NCBI GenBank assembly: GCA_005808505.1
Contig: SYLX01000233.1
Location: 1-36,651 of the forward strand
DNA: 36,651 nucleotides
Reading direction: 5' to 3'
Origin: Bdellovibrionales bacterium
GTDB lineage: Bacteria; Bdellovibrionota; Bdellovibrionia; Bdellovibrionales; JAMPXM01
The position numbers and the translations under genes were made by a program. Shown piece by piece: positions 1 through 8,958 of the stretch. Below the pieces are notes generated by a model. That model searched no databases, was not told the DNA's origin, and saw only the letters and a program-made list of their open reading frames with translations. Position 1 is the first letter of the stretch. Each line of letters starts with the position of its first letter.

Positions 1-390
1 GGCACCTGCATTCGCGACTACATCCACGTCGAAGACTTGGCGGCAGCCCACGTGCTAGCGCTCGAAGCCGTTCAACCTGGAGACGCTCGCGTTTACAACT
101 TAGGAAGCGAAACCGGCTTCTCGGTACGCGAAGTTTTAAGAGCTTGCGAGAAGGTAACTGGTCAATCGATCAAGATTGAGGAGAAAGATCGTCGCCCCGG
201 GGATCCGCCGGTTCTGATCGCATCAAGTCGCAAGATTCAATCGGAGCTAGGTTGGCGTCGTCAGTATCCCGATCTCGAAACGATCATCGAGCATGCGTGG
301 AACTGGCACCGGACACATCCAGAAGGCTACAAAAACATCACGCGTAAGCCGTTGAATCAGCCGAGCGAGGAGTCAGCGCTCACGCACTGA
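1..390 (+). CDS. galE: UDP-glucose 4-epimerase, C-terminal part (5' end outside window)
   Basis: The reading frame is open from base 1 and ends with TGA at 390, giving the last 129 residues of the protein. It begins with a [15 protein letters not shown] stretch, the hallmark of GalE-type short-chain epimerases after the catalytic core. It continues with [16 protein letters not shown], the conserved sugar-nucleotide-binding segment. GalE interconverts UDP-glucose and UDP-galactose in the cytoplasm using bound NAD, feeding cell-surface polysaccharides. The catalytic Tyr-x-x-x-Lys and the Rossmann motif lie upstream of the window. The last 18 bases overlap the convergent gene ending at 373. A related UDP-sugar epimerase of other specificity cannot be excluded from the C-terminus alone. 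Confidence 0.86.
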   Translation, partial: GTCIRDYIHVEDLAAAHVLALEAVQPGDARVYNLGSETGFSVREVLRACEKVTGQSIKIEEKDRRPGDPPVLIASSRKIQSELGWRRQYPDLETIIEHAWNWHRTHPEGYKNITRKPLNQPSEESALTH

Positions 391-816
391 TTTTTTCTGA
401 TAAAGGTGGCGGACGTAGAGCGGCAGAAGAATCACGCCCGCTACCGCATGCAGGAGGCTATCGAAAGCTTGAGCTTTTTCGTTTGCCAGATAGTAGATGC
501 CGATGCCGGTTACCGCCAAGAACGCGCTGATAAAAACGAGAAGGGCTCCGCTCGTCTGTTTTTGTTTACGCCGCCAGCCGACTCGCATATGGATGCTCCA
601 CAAAGCACCCAAAACGGAAACGAGAACGTAACCGCAAAGAACATGGAAGGCGACAACCCAGGTACGATGATCATTCGCTAGCCGCCACGGTACTTCCCAT
701 TCAAGGCGCATTTCAAATGTTGTGGGCAGCAAGAGAGCTCCGCTTAAGAATGCAATCGTGCAGACGCTTGTGATCAAGCGCGCCGAAAACCAACGCGGAT
801 AACCTTTCACGTCCAC
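373..816 (-). CDS. four-helix membrane protein, b-type-cytochrome-like
   Basis: 147 residues with four hydrophobic segments at about 9-31, 50-74, 88-110 and 120-138. Helix 2 carries two histidines (FHVLCG and SIHM) and helix 4 carries a second pair 14 residues apart (LLHAVAG and VRHLY). This arrangement resembles the heme ligands of small diheme b-type cytochromes such as DUF4405-like or hydrogenase/formate dehydrogenase cytochrome b subunits. It is the last gene of the operon and its start overlaps the apbE stop region by 10 bases. The inferred role is passing electrons across the inner membrane to or from the exported FMN-binding protein at 1624-2169. The family assignment is by topology and His pattern only; no exact family is recognised. 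Its 3' end overlaps the convergent galE tail by 18 bases. Confidence 0.65.
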   Translation of the reverse strand: MDVKGYPRWFSARLITSVCTIAFLSGALLLPTTFEMRLEWEVPWRLANDHRTWVVAFHVLCGYVLVSVLGALWSIHMRVGWRRKQKQTSGALLVFISAFLAVTGIGIYYLANEKAQAFDSLLHAVAGVILLPLYVRHLYQKKSVRER

Positions 817-1631
817 TCCCCTTCTTGAAGCTCAACTTCCGAGATCCAGCGGCCACCGAGTCGCGCGATTTCTGAGACGCGCTTTTCATCACTTAAAAGT
901 GCCGCCACTTTCGTGAGTGCATCGGCCCTCCAGGCCGTTTGGGCCTGGACACACCAAGTACCAAGCTTAGGCCGAAGTTCACCACCGCCCACGATCCAAG
1001 CTGGAAACGTTTCCGAAGGCGCTTCGCGCACAATCGAAGTTGCAAATGCTGCGTTTCGAATGCCCAGGATCCGCTTCGTGAGGCCCCGCTCGGTTCGCAC
1101 CTGCACAGGTAAAGCCACATCGCCAAAGACTCTCAAATCGCCTCCGGCGTTGACCCAACCATCGGAAACGCCCGATCGCTGCAAGGTCTGCACGGCGAGA
1201 TCTACGGCAAAGCCCTTCGCGATTCCATCAAGGGTTAAGCGAACAGGCTTGAGCAGTCGTGCGCGTCTCGGCTCCAGTTCGATATCGAGGACCGTCCCCG
1301 ATTTCAAGGGTGAGCTACCTTGATGTGAAGGAAGTACCTTCCTTCCCTCAAGCTCGCCCCCAACGGTCGGGTTAAAAAGTCCAGAGCTAGCGAGGCTCAC
1401 TGCACGAGCTAGTCTTAGAACTCTCACGCTCAAGGGATCGAGTTGAACCCATGCGCCAACTCTCGAAGCATCGTTGAGCCGAGACAAGTCGCTTTCAGGA
1501 TCATGGTAGCTGAGTAAGTTTTGGATCTTCGCGATTTGAGAAAATGCGGAATCAAAATCCGCATCTTGGGGAGAACCGATTTCCACAAACGTCCCCAAGA
1601 GGGGCTTCAATCTTCGGTGGACTTCAGCCAT
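807..1631 (-). CDS. apbE: FAD:protein FMN transferase
   Basis: 274 residues. ApbE transfers FMN from FAD to a threonine of target proteins in a Mg-dependent reaction. Visible family signatures are LLGTFVEIG near the N-terminus (the usual MGT motif), LTLDGIAKGFAVD in the middle and WVNAGGDLRVFG, which form the flavin and metal site. The protein is somewhat shorter than the usual 300-350 residues. No signal peptide is visible at the N-terminus chosen here, so modification before export of the target, or an upstream start, is possible. The gene overlaps the FMN-binding protein gene upstream by 8 bases and the cytochrome-like gene downstream by 10, so the three are almost certainly co-translated. 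The neighbouring substrate candidate carries the SGAT acceptor motif. Confidence 0.93.
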   Translation of the reverse strand: MAEVHRRLKPLLGTFVEIGSPQDADFDSAFSQIAKIQNLLSYHDPESDLSRLNDASRVGAWVQLDPLSVRVLRLARAVSLASSGLFNPTVGGELEGRKVLPSHQGSSPLKSGTVLDIELEPRRARLLKPVRLTLDGIAKGFAVDLAVQTLQRSGVSDGWVNAGGDLRVFGDVALPVQVRTERGLTKRILGIRNAAFATSIVREAPSETFPAWIVGGGELRPKLGTWCVQAQTAWRADALTKVAALLSDEKRVSEIARLGGRWISEVELQEGEWT

Positions 1632-2169
1632 TCGCGAGCGCGATTTTATGGAGAATCAAAACTCGCTTCACACCATCGAGAATGTTGCGGCACGAGAGCG
1701 TGGCTCCGCTGATGTTCGGCACGTCGACATCAAGCTTAAACGGATCCGACAATGTCTTACCGTTGAAGCGTTTGCGCCAATTTACATCGCGAACTTGGCC
1801 ACCGTGGGTTTCGCGGTAGCTCATCACTTCCACACCAAGAACTCGACCTTCAGGCGCAATCGCGATCGCGTAAGTGATGTACTCGTGTTTTCCGATGACT
1901 TCATCGACGACAAACCAGCCAACGTGTTTACCGTCTTTTTGAACGCGCCAAGCAGGCTGCTCGTTCTTACGCTGTCGCACGCCCGCTTCTTTGGTGACTT
2001 TGTCTTTTTGCTCATCGGAGAGCTTCACCGGTTGCGAGATGAATTCGCTCGCATCGGGAAAGAGAGCTTTCTGGGCCTGCTCCACCGAAAGATAGTCGGT
2101 AGCATATGCCGGCGTGGCGATGACCGTCGCCGGCATGAGCCAAAGAAGTTCGAGATGGCGCTTCGACAT
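1624..2169 (-). CDS. exported FMN-binding domain protein (ApbE substrate)
   Basis: 181 residues. An N-terminal hydrophobic segment ending in AYA (about residue 23) looks like a Sec signal peptide, so the mature protein should be periplasmic. The FMN-binding domain (the RnfG/NqrC C-terminal type) spans about 85-175. Its flavinylation motif is ISGATLSC, with SGAT at 154-157, making Thr157 the predicted covalent FMN acceptor. The motif is preceded by an aspartate-rich DVDVPN segment, as in known ApbE targets. It lies immediately upstream of apbE with an 8-base overlap and 11 bases downstream of the outer-membrane protein gene. The expected job is a periplasmic one- or two-electron carrier. Whether it receives electrons from the adjacent cytochrome-like protein is inference from gene order. 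Confidence 0.9.
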   Translation of the reverse strand: MSKRHLELLWLMPATVIATPAYATDYLSVEQAQKALFPDASEFISQPVKLSDEQKDKVTKEAGVRQRKNEQPAWRVQKDGKHVGWFVVDEVIGKHEYITYAIAIAPEGRVLGVEVMSYRETHGGQVRDVNWRKRFNGKTLSDPFKLDVDVPNISGATLSCRNILDGVKRVLILHKIALANG

Positions 2170-2180
2170 AAATCCTCAAG

Positions 2181-3134
2181 TTAGAAGTTGAAGCCCACTT
2201 TCAGGCGGACTTCGTCTTTTGTCTTTTCGACCAGGTGGAGATCTTTGTTGTCCTGCTCTTCGTAAGTTTCGCCACCGCCGCGGAGCTGACGGAAGTAAGT
2301 AAGCGTTCCCCACCAGCTTGCACTTCCGTAGTGAAGGCTCGGGCCAGCGAAAACGGACCAACGCTCAAGACCGACTTCCGTTTCGTACTCAGCTTCGTAA
2401 AGCGTCTCGGCACCAATGAACCAGCTGGGAGCAAAGCGGTAAGAAACACCTGTTCCGAGCTTCGGCTCAAGTTCCATCTCGGGAACTTCGGGCCAGTCAA
2501 AGTCAGCAGGCAAATCACTAAGCGGCGCCCGGTGAGAGTAAGTCGACTCAGCACCAACATTTGCAACCCAGATTAGCTGACCTTCGAGGAAGTACTTTTG
2601 AAACAAGAAGAGCAAGCTCCAGCTCAAAGTATCTTTCTTCTGGCCTGAATGGCGATCGACTCCACGATACTCGAGCGCTAGGTAACTCGCGAGGCCGAAA
2701 TCGTCTTTAGCGGGGCTCAGAAAATTATACTTGAGCGCAACTTCCGCCCCTGCGGGGCGAGCGAAGTACTTTTCATCCTTCGGCAAATAGCCGTCGATAA
2801 GGATGCCGGAAGTATCGATGTTCATGAGGGTGAAAGAAGCAGACGCCGAGAAACGATCGGTTACGCCGTACTCAAATTCCGTGTCGGAATCGATAGCTTG
2901 GTAACGGCCAGAGCCTTTGTCGTTCCGGAGAGTGAGAATTTCGTAAATCTCCCAAGCGCCTTGCGGAAGCGGCTCAGCGCCCTTCACGTAACCAAGAAGG
3001 TTTTCGTCAGCCTGTGCGGTTCGAACTCCGAAAATGGAGATCAAAAGCGAAAAAAGCACAAAGGGAATGATCAAACGGAGCGAGCGTTCCTCGGTCGAAC
3101 GGCTTTTCAAAGCAAGCGTAGAAGTCTTAGGCAC
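2181..3134 (-). CDS. DUF6662-like predicted outer-membrane beta-barrel protein
   Basis: 317 residues with a GTG start at 3134. A hydrophobic segment at about 20-40 ends in AQA before DENLLGYV, a plausible signal peptide. The mature part has repeated alternating aromatic/hydrophobic stretches such as FEYGVTDRFSASASFTLMNI and SVFAGPSLHYGSASWWGTLTYF. It ends in KVGFNF with a terminal phenylalanine, the usual signal for BAM-assembled outer-membrane barrels. The opening LPQGAWEIYEILTLRNDKGSGRY resembles DUF6662 proteins, whose function is not known. It is first in the operon with the FMN-binding protein, ApbE and the cytochrome-like protein. It may give the redox module access to the cell surface; that is inference. 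Confidence 0.75.
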   Translation of the reverse strand: MPKTSTLALKSRSTEERSLRLIIPFVLFSLLISIFGVRTAQADENLLGYVKGAEPLPQGAWEIYEILTLRNDKGSGRYQAIDSDTEFEYGVTDRFSASASFTLMNIDTSGILIDGYLPKDEKYFARPAGAEVALKYNFLSPAKDDFGLASYLALEYRGVDRHSGQKKDTLSWSLLFLFQKYFLEGQLIWVANVGAESTYSHRAPLSDLPADFDWPEVPEMELEPKLGTGVSYRFAPSWFIGAETLYEAEYETEVGLERWSVFAGPSLHYGSASWWGTLTYFRQLRGGGETYEEQDNKDLHLVEKTKDEVRLKVGFNF

Positions 3135-3231
3135 GGCGGAAGGATCCTTTTTTGAAATGATTCTTCCAGCCGCTTACCTAGTTTTCGCCGCGCTGTCACA
3201 GCTTTCGGCGTGTTGAAAATCAACTGAAACG

Positions 3232-5712
3232 CTAATGCGAGAGACTTGAAAGCGCGTCCAGGAGCGTGCTTCGCGAGACCGGCTTGGTCAGGTACCGATC
3301 GAACCCGTTTTGGAGAGCGCGCTCCCGTTCTTCTCGGAGGGCGTGAGCCGTGAGGGCGAAGATCGGTTGACTAAAGCCTTCATCCCGAAGTTTCCGGGTA
3401 GCACTACCGCCATCGAGAATCGGCATCTGAAGATCCATGAGAACGACGTCGAATTTCTTTTCCGACGCTTTAACGACGGCTTCTTGCCCGTTCACGACAA
3501 AGTCGATCTCTGCCCCGGTGCCGCGAAGGTAACGACCTAGCAACATGCGGTTGTCGGGAGAATCTTCCGCTATCAAGATTTTCAGTCCTTTTAAGTCCTC
3601 ATTTTTAGCGCGGTCCACGATTTTCGCCTTTTCGGCGTCGGCCACCGCTCGGCCGGTTGTGAGCCCCACGCGGATCGTGAACGCAAACGTGGATCCCCGA
3701 TCGGGCTGACTTTCAACCAACTCAAGCTCGCCTCCTAGCGCCCGCGCAAGCTCCCGCGAAAGCATGAGGCCAAGTCCACTTCCGCCGTACCTTCTCGTGA
3801 GCGACGCATCAGCCTGAGTAAACGGTTGGTACAAGCGTTTCTGAAATTCATCCGGAATTCCGATACCGGTGTCACGCACTTCAAAGCGCAACAAAGCACC
3901 TTCTTCAGGCTGCGTTTGCGCGAGGCCAACGGACAAGCGAACTTGACCCTGGTGCGTGAATTTAAGCGCATTCCCCACGATGTTGACGAGAATCTGGCGT
4001 AGACGAAGCGGATCCGTGCGGATCCACTCTGGCACTTGAGAATCGATCTGGAGATCAAGTTGCACGTTCTTCTCGACAGCTTTGAGCTGGAGGAGGCTCA
4101 CGATATCTTTCACGAACGCCGGTAAAGACAGCGAGCTCGCCTCAACATCAATTTTTGCGGACTCAATCTTCGCGAGATCCAGGACATCACCAATCAGTTG
4201 CAAGAGCTGCTCGCCATTGCGACGGATCGCTTTCAAATAAAAGCGTGCATCTTCCGTTAGGCCCTCGGTCTCGAGAGCCAAATCCGCAAAGCCGATGAGA
4301 ATTCCGAGTGGAGTACGAATCTCGTGGCTCATATTCGCGACAAAGCGGCTCTTCGCCAAATTGGCGGCCGCGGCTTCATCGGCCGCGGACTTATAAGCCG
4401 CTTCAATTCGTTTTCGATCCGTGATGTCGACAACGAACGCAGCTCCCCGACCCGGCTCCGAACGCAGTTTCGATAGACCAATCAAAATTGGAACCCGGGT
4501 CCCGTCTCGGCGGATATATTCTTTTTCGTAAATGCGGTGAGATTGGCTGTCGCCGATGTGGCGCATGGCCTGTTCATCGCGCTCAAAGTATTCGGGCGGA
4601 GTGACTTCGCGCCAACGAAGACCTTCTTGTTCGTACTCCGCTCGAGTTAAACCCGTAATCCGTAGGTACTCTTCATTGGTTTCAATGATCTCGCCCTCAT
4701 CCGACCATATGCATACGCCCATGAGGTTTGATTCAAGAAAGCTTTGCAGACGCTGTTCGTTCTTCTCGAGGGCTTGGAGCGCTAAGCGCTTTTCTGTGAT
4801 GTCCCTTTGGGTACCCCAAACATGGACGAGTTCGCCATTTTCGATCGTGCCGATCATGCTGTTAACAAAGTAGCGAAGGTTTCCATCACGATCGACTTCG
4901 GTCGATTCCACTTCCGTTAGCCGATAGCCCGACTCAATGAAAGCGCGAAGCATATCGATGTTTTTTTGTTCTGATGGAATCAAAAGTGCTTTGAGCGGAA
5001 CTCCGAGAAGGTCTTTGGGCTCGCTGAAACCGTACATGCGAGCCATCGCGAGATTGCACTCGGCTAAAAAAGCGTTTTCGAGAATCAGATCAATCTGCTC
5101 TTGAACGGGCAAATCGATGGATAACCCTCGTGGTCCCTGAAAGCGGGACATGCCCTCTGAGCTCTGCGTGATAAAGCTCCGATATTCTTTCAAGTGGAAG
5201 GAATGCGCCTGCTCAGTTTCGCGTACTCTCGTTTCAAGATGGTCGACACGATCCTTGAGAGCTAATGATTCCCAACGAAGCGCTACGACGTCCGCGACCC
5301 ATTGGAGCCTCTCTTTCTCGGCGTCTCCAAATCTTCGTGCGGCCTCAACCTCAAGCTCTCCTAACCGCCGCTCCAAGCTCGAAACGATGGGATATTCGTT
5401 ATAATGAAGATCGCCTGATGCAAAAGAAGCCTCGGAAGAGCTTTTCTCCAGCGTCTTCTCACCGATGCGGACTCTTGCGGTGGCCGACGGCACTAGCTCA
5501 CATGCTTTATCAAGCGCTGCGACTAAAAGCTCATCAAGCGTGGTCGCTCGTTTGATCGAATGGATAGAAGTCGGCACCAACGCACGCGGCGCGTGCTCAA
5601 ACACTTGAGTGGGCCCAATCGCGAACTCGGAGGTGGACACTGCGCTTTGCTCGTTCATTGTCGCTTCCGTCATCATGTATTCGGCTCGTTCAACAGACTT
5701 GATCATCAACAC
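3232..5712 (-). CDS. PAS-PAS hybrid sensor histidine kinase with C-terminal receiver
   Basis: 826 residues, soluble, with no membrane helix seen. Two PAS domains lie at about 205-310 (ending in VWGTQRDIT) and 325-440 (ending in FVVDITDRK). HisKA follows at about 455-525 with the phospho-acceptor in NMSHEIRTPLG. The HATPase domain spans about 570-690 (NALKFTH, DTGIGIP, GGSGLGL). A receiver at about 708-822 contains VVLMDLQMP (acceptor Asp) and YLTKPV (conserved Lys). There is no HPt domain, so phosphotransfer would need a separate HPt protein. Start choice is uncertain: ATGs at 5712, 5676, 5673 and 5658 are in frame, and the last has a GGAAG five bases upstream. It sits between the RND gene and the flavin operon on the same strand, but a terminator at 5751-5797 separates it from the RND gene. 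Confidence 0.92.
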   Translation of the reverse strand: MLMIKSVERAEYMMTEATMNEQSAVSTSEFAIGPTQVFEHAPRALVPTSIHSIKRATTLDELLVAALDKACELVPSATARVRIGEKTLEKSSSEASFASGDLHYNEYPIVSSLERRLGELEVEAARRFGDAEKERLQWVADVVALRWESLALKDRVDHLETRVRETEQAHSFHLKEYRSFITQSSEGMSRFQGPRGLSIDLPVQEQIDLILENAFLAECNLAMARMYGFSEPKDLLGVPLKALLIPSEQKNIDMLRAFIESGYRLTEVESTEVDRDGNLRYFVNSMIGTIENGELVHVWGTQRDITEKRLALQALEKNEQRLQSFLESNLMGVCIWSDEGEIIETNEEYLRITGLTRAEYEQEGLRWREVTPPEYFERDEQAMRHIGDSQSHRIYEKEYIRRDGTRVPILIGLSKLRSEPGRGAAFVVDITDRKRIEAAYKSAADEAAAANLAKSRFVANMSHEIRTPLGILIGFADLALETEGLTEDARFYLKAIRRNGEQLLQLIGDVLDLAKIESAKIDVEASSLSLPAFVKDIVSLLQLKAVEKNVQLDLQIDSQVPEWIRTDPLRLRQILVNIVGNALKFTHQGQVRLSVGLAQTQPEEGALLRFEVRDTGIGIPDEFQKRLYQPFTQADASLTRRYGGSGLGLMLSRELARALGGELELVESQPDRGSTFAFTIRVGLTTGRAVADAEKAKIVDRAKNEDLKGLKILIAEDSPDNRMLLGRYLRGTGAEIDFVVNGQEAVVKASEKKFDVVLMDLQMPILDGGSATRKLRDEGFSQPIFALTAHALREERERALQNGFDRYLTKPVSRSTLLDALSSLSH

Positions 5713-5750
5713 ATCTGGTTTACAGAGTCTTGGATGCGCTGAACTTAACG

Positions 5751-5797
5751 AAAATCGCCGCTGGTTGGGAACAATTCTCCCACCCAGGGAAAGCGGC
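5751..5797 (-). terminator. probable intrinsic terminator of the RND pump gene
   Basis: On the minus strand the arms GCCGCT (5797-5792) and AGCGGC (5762-5757) enclose a second stem formed by GGGTGGGA and TCCCAACC. The structure is followed by GATTTTCG, a short T tract at 5754-5751. It begins 15 bases downstream of the RND stop codon and 39 bases before the histidine kinase start. Confidence 0.6.
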
Positions 5798-5811
5798 TTT
5801 CGCAGCCTGTC

Positions 5812-8800
5812 CTAAGAGCGATTCACCGCTTTTAGATGGGATCGTCGACGAACCCCGAAGAGGTGCGCAGCACGTGCGCCCATCCATAAGCGGAATCGGT
5901 CGATGTAGAGATAGGCCGCAGGAACGACGATCAGTGTCAGGACTGTCGAACTAACAAGGCCCCCGATGATCGCGATCCCCATCGACGTTCTTTGGCGAGC
6001 CGCTTCGTTGAGACCAATCGCAACGGGAACTGTCCCTGCAATCAAAGCTAAGCTTGTCATCAGGATCGGTCTGAGGCGTGTGCGTCCCGCGCGGATCAAA
6101 GCCTCTCCGCGTTCGTAACCGTCATCTTGCAAACGCCGAGCAAAGTCCACGAGGAGAATCGAATTCTTACTCGCGACACCCAAGAGCATGATGATCCCGA
6201 GGATCGAGAAAAGGCTCAACGACTCACCCGCAAGGAAGAGCGCCAAGAACGCTCCGCATAGGGCAAGCGGAAGCGCCAGCATGATCGTCATGGGCGTAAT
6301 GAACGACTCGTACAAACTTGCAAGAACGAAGAAGACAAATAGAATCCCGAGAGCCAGCGCGATCCCGACGCTCTTATTCATCTCGCGGAAGTTTTCCGCA
6401 TCACTTGCAAACGAGTAGCGCATATCCGCAGGAAGTTTGATCGTTTCTTTCAACGCCGTTTCGATATCGCTGAGAACCGCGCCCAGACTTGCACCAGGCG
6501 CTAGCGAAGCACTGATCTGAATCGCGCGGCCGCGGTCCTGCCTATCGACCGAAGCCGGACCTCGCGCCTCTTGAGGTTGCGCAACATCAGCCAGGCGAAC
6601 GAGCTTTTGATTCATGTTCGGGACGAGAGTTTGCGAAAAGCTCTGCCGCAGATCGCGTTGATCTGGCTTCAAGCGCACGCGGATATCGTATTCGCGACCG
6701 TTTGTGCGGAATTTTGCAGGTGTCAGGCCTTCGACTTGCGCGCGAACTTCGGTTCCGACGGTTCGAGTGTTCACGCCGAGAATCTGCGCCATCTGCAAGT
6801 TCGGGCGAATTTGCAACTCGGGCTTTCCAGGTTGGTAGCTCGAATCCACGTCGCGAAGACGTTTGTCATTTGCTAAGAGCGTCTCAAGCTCATGCGCGTA
6901 ACGTTCCAGATCAGCCTGCGATTGGCCGATCAAAGTGACGGCCACCGGCTGCGTTTGACCGCCGCCCGTTGGATCGTACTCGATGATCTTTGGTTCGCCA
7001 GTTTTCATCACGTTCAAACGTTCGCGGAGCTGATTTTTTACTTCCGTGGTCGTGAGTTTCCGTTTGTCGTCAGAAACCAAACGAACGTAGATGCTCGCTT
7101 CATTCGGTTCACCGGCTCGTCCTCCGACAGTGATCGCCGAGATTGCGACTTCACCCATCGAGCGAATGATTCGATCCGCTTCACTTGCTACGTTGGTCAT
7201 CGCATCAAGGTTCGCCCCAGGAGCGAGGTCGAGCGAAACGCTGAACTCACCGGAATCTTGATCCGGAATGAACACCTGAGGAATCGCGAACAAGCTGGCA
7301 GAACTTACGATGAACACAACAAAGCTAGTTGCGAGAACGGTCTTCGGTTTTTTGAGCGTGTAACGGATGACCTTTTCGTACTTATCTTCAAGCCAAAGTT
7401 CGAACTTCTCAAACTTACGCAAGATGGGCCCCATCGTACGCGACCAACGAGATGTTCCTTCGGAGACGTGTTCACCGCTTCCGGCAAAGTAGGCCGAGAG
7501 CATCGGCGCGATCGTCAAGGCATCGAAGAGCGAGATTGCCATCGCAAAGCAGACCGTGAGTCCGAATTGCTTGAGGAACTGACCGATGATTCCGCTCATG
7601 AACGCCACGGGCAAGAAGATCGCGATCACGACAAGCGTCGTTGCGATGACGGCAAGTTGAACCTCGAGCGTTCCCGCACGCGCGGCTTCGGCAGGCTCTT
7701 CACCCGATTCGAGATGGCGGAAGATGTTCTCACGCACCACGATCGCGTCGTCGATCAAAAGACCTACCGCGAGAGACAGCGCTAATAGTGTTACGACATT
7801 GACGGAAAAGCCCGTCATCTTCATCAAGATAAAGGCGCCGATTAAGGAGTTCGGAAGAGCCAACGCCGTGATGATGGTTGAGCGACCACTTGCCAAGAAA
7901 AAGTAAACGACGAGGATCGTGAGAATAACGCCAATGAAGATTGTTTCTTGGACGTCATAAATATTGGAGCGGATCAACGAACTTGCGTCGCGAATGACTT
8001 CGATGCGAGCACCACTGCTCTGCTTTGAGAGCTCTTCGGTCAACTTCGTTGATGCACCGATGGCTCCGTCGGCAACCGCGATCGTGTTTGTTCCCGATTG
8101 ACGATAGACGTTGATGAAGAGGGAACGCTCACCATTGACGAAAACGCGACTCGTCTCATCTTTGAGAGCATCTTCGACCGTGCCGAGATCACCGATACGC
8201 GTAGGTGTTTCGTTACCGAATAGGTAGACGACAGTTGTTCCCACGTCTTTGACTTCGTCGAATTCTCCGATGCTACGAACGATGGTCTCACGGCTTCCTT
8301 GCGCGACCTTGCCGCCAGGAATGTTTTGTCCACTCGCCGCAAGGCTTGCGGCGACGGCTTGAACGGAAAGTTCGCGACTCGCCAAGAGATTACGATCGAG
8401 TTGTACTTGAATCTCTCGCGGGCGACCACCCAAGATCTCGATCATTCCGACATCGCGGATCTGCTCCAGGCGAGGCTTTACAACTTCGTTGGCGAGGTCA
8501 AAGAGCTCAGCTTCGCTGACGTTTGCGCGCAGAGCGAGCGTCACGATCGGCTGATCGTTGGGATTCAATCGACGCACGATCGGATCGTCGGCTTCCGATG
8601 GGAGACGCGCGCGAGCAGCGCCGACCTTATCGCGAATCTGTTGTTCCGCATCCTGGATGTTCACGCCGAGTTGGAACTCAGCGACGACTTGACTTAGGCC
8701 TTCGACGCTTTTTGAATTCAACCGCTTCAAACCCGCGATCGTGCTGATCTCTTCTTCGATCGGTTCGGTAATGAGGCTCTCGATTTCCGACGGGCCGGCT

Positions 8801-8958
8801 CCTCGATAAGGAACCGAAACGGTTACGATCGGGAATTCCACGTTCGGAAAAAGATCTACTGGCAAGGAGCGGAAGCTCGTCCATCCGACAACGAGCATAA
8901 GCAGAACGATACACGTAATGAAAATCGGTCTGCGAATTGAGAGATCGGCCAAATTCAT
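5812..8958 (-). CDS. RND-family multidrug/solute efflux permease (AcrB/HAE1 type)
   Basis: 1048 residues, the normal length of an RND pump. It opens with MNLADLSIRRPIFIT, the typical first transmembrane entry, followed by the porter-domain start VDLFPNVEFPIVTVSVPY. The proton-relay segment GLLIDDAIVVREN in TM4 keeps both aspartates. The C-terminal half repeats the fold and has the usual SKNSILLVDFA segment. The pump acts in the inner membrane with a periplasmic adaptor and an outer-membrane channel, driven by proton flow. Neither partner gene is in the window, which is unusual because the adaptor is commonly the adjacent upstream gene. The start has a strong AAGGAGG eight bases upstream. Substrate cannot be told from sequence. 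Confidence 0.95.
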   Translation of the reverse strand: MNLADLSIRRPIFITCIVLLMLVVGWTSFRSLPVDLFPNVEFPIVTVSVPYRGAGPSEIESLITEPIEEEISTIAGLKRLNSKSVEGLSQVVAEFQLGVNIQDAEQQIRDKVGAARARLPSEADDPIVRRLNPNDQPIVTLALRANVSEAELFDLANEVVKPRLEQIRDVGMIEILGGRPREIQVQLDRNLLASRELSVQAVAASLAASGQNIPGGKVAQGSRETIVRSIGEFDEVKDVGTTVVYLFGNETPTRIGDLGTVEDALKDETSRVFVNGERSLFINVYRQSGTNTIAVADGAIGASTKLTEELSKQSSGARIEVIRDASSLIRSNIYDVQETIFIGVILTILVVYFFLASGRSTIITALALPNSLIGAFILMKMTGFSVNVVTLLALSLAVGLLIDDAIVVRENIFRHLESGEEPAEAARAGTLEVQLAVIATTLVVIAIFLPVAFMSGIIGQFLKQFGLTVCFAMAISLFDALTIAPMLSAYFAGSGEHVSEGTSRWSRTMGPILRKFEKFELWLEDKYEKVIRYTLKKPKTVLATSFVVFIVSSASLFAIPQVFIPDQDSGEFSVSLDLAPGANLDAMTNVASEADRIIRSMGEVAISAITVGGRAGEPNEASIYVRLVSDDKRKLTTTEVKNQLRERLNVMKTGEPKIIEYDPTGGGQTQPVAVTLIGQSQADLERYAHELETLLANDKRLRDVDSSYQPGKPELQIRPNLQMAQILGVNTRTVGTEVRAQVEGLTPAKFRTNGREYDIRVRLKPDQRDLRQSFSQTLVPNMNQKLVRLADVAQPQEARGPASVDRQDRGRAIQISASLAPGASLGAVLSDIETALKETIKLPADMRYSFASDAENFREMNKSVGIALALGILFVFFVLASLYESFITPMTIMLALPLALCGAFLALFLAGESLSLFSILGIIMLLGVASKNSILLVDFARRLQDDGYERGEALIRAGRTRLRPILMTSLALIAGTVPVAIGLNEAARQRTSMGIAIIGGLVSSTVLTLIVVPAAYLYIDRFRLWMGARAAHLFGVRRRSHLKAVNRS

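Noticed and set aside
6892..7785. 297-codon open frame on the plus strand inside the RND gene
   Set aside because: It is exactly antisense to conserved RND coding sequence, has no recognisable product and no ribosome-binding site; a mirror of the real gene's codon bias.
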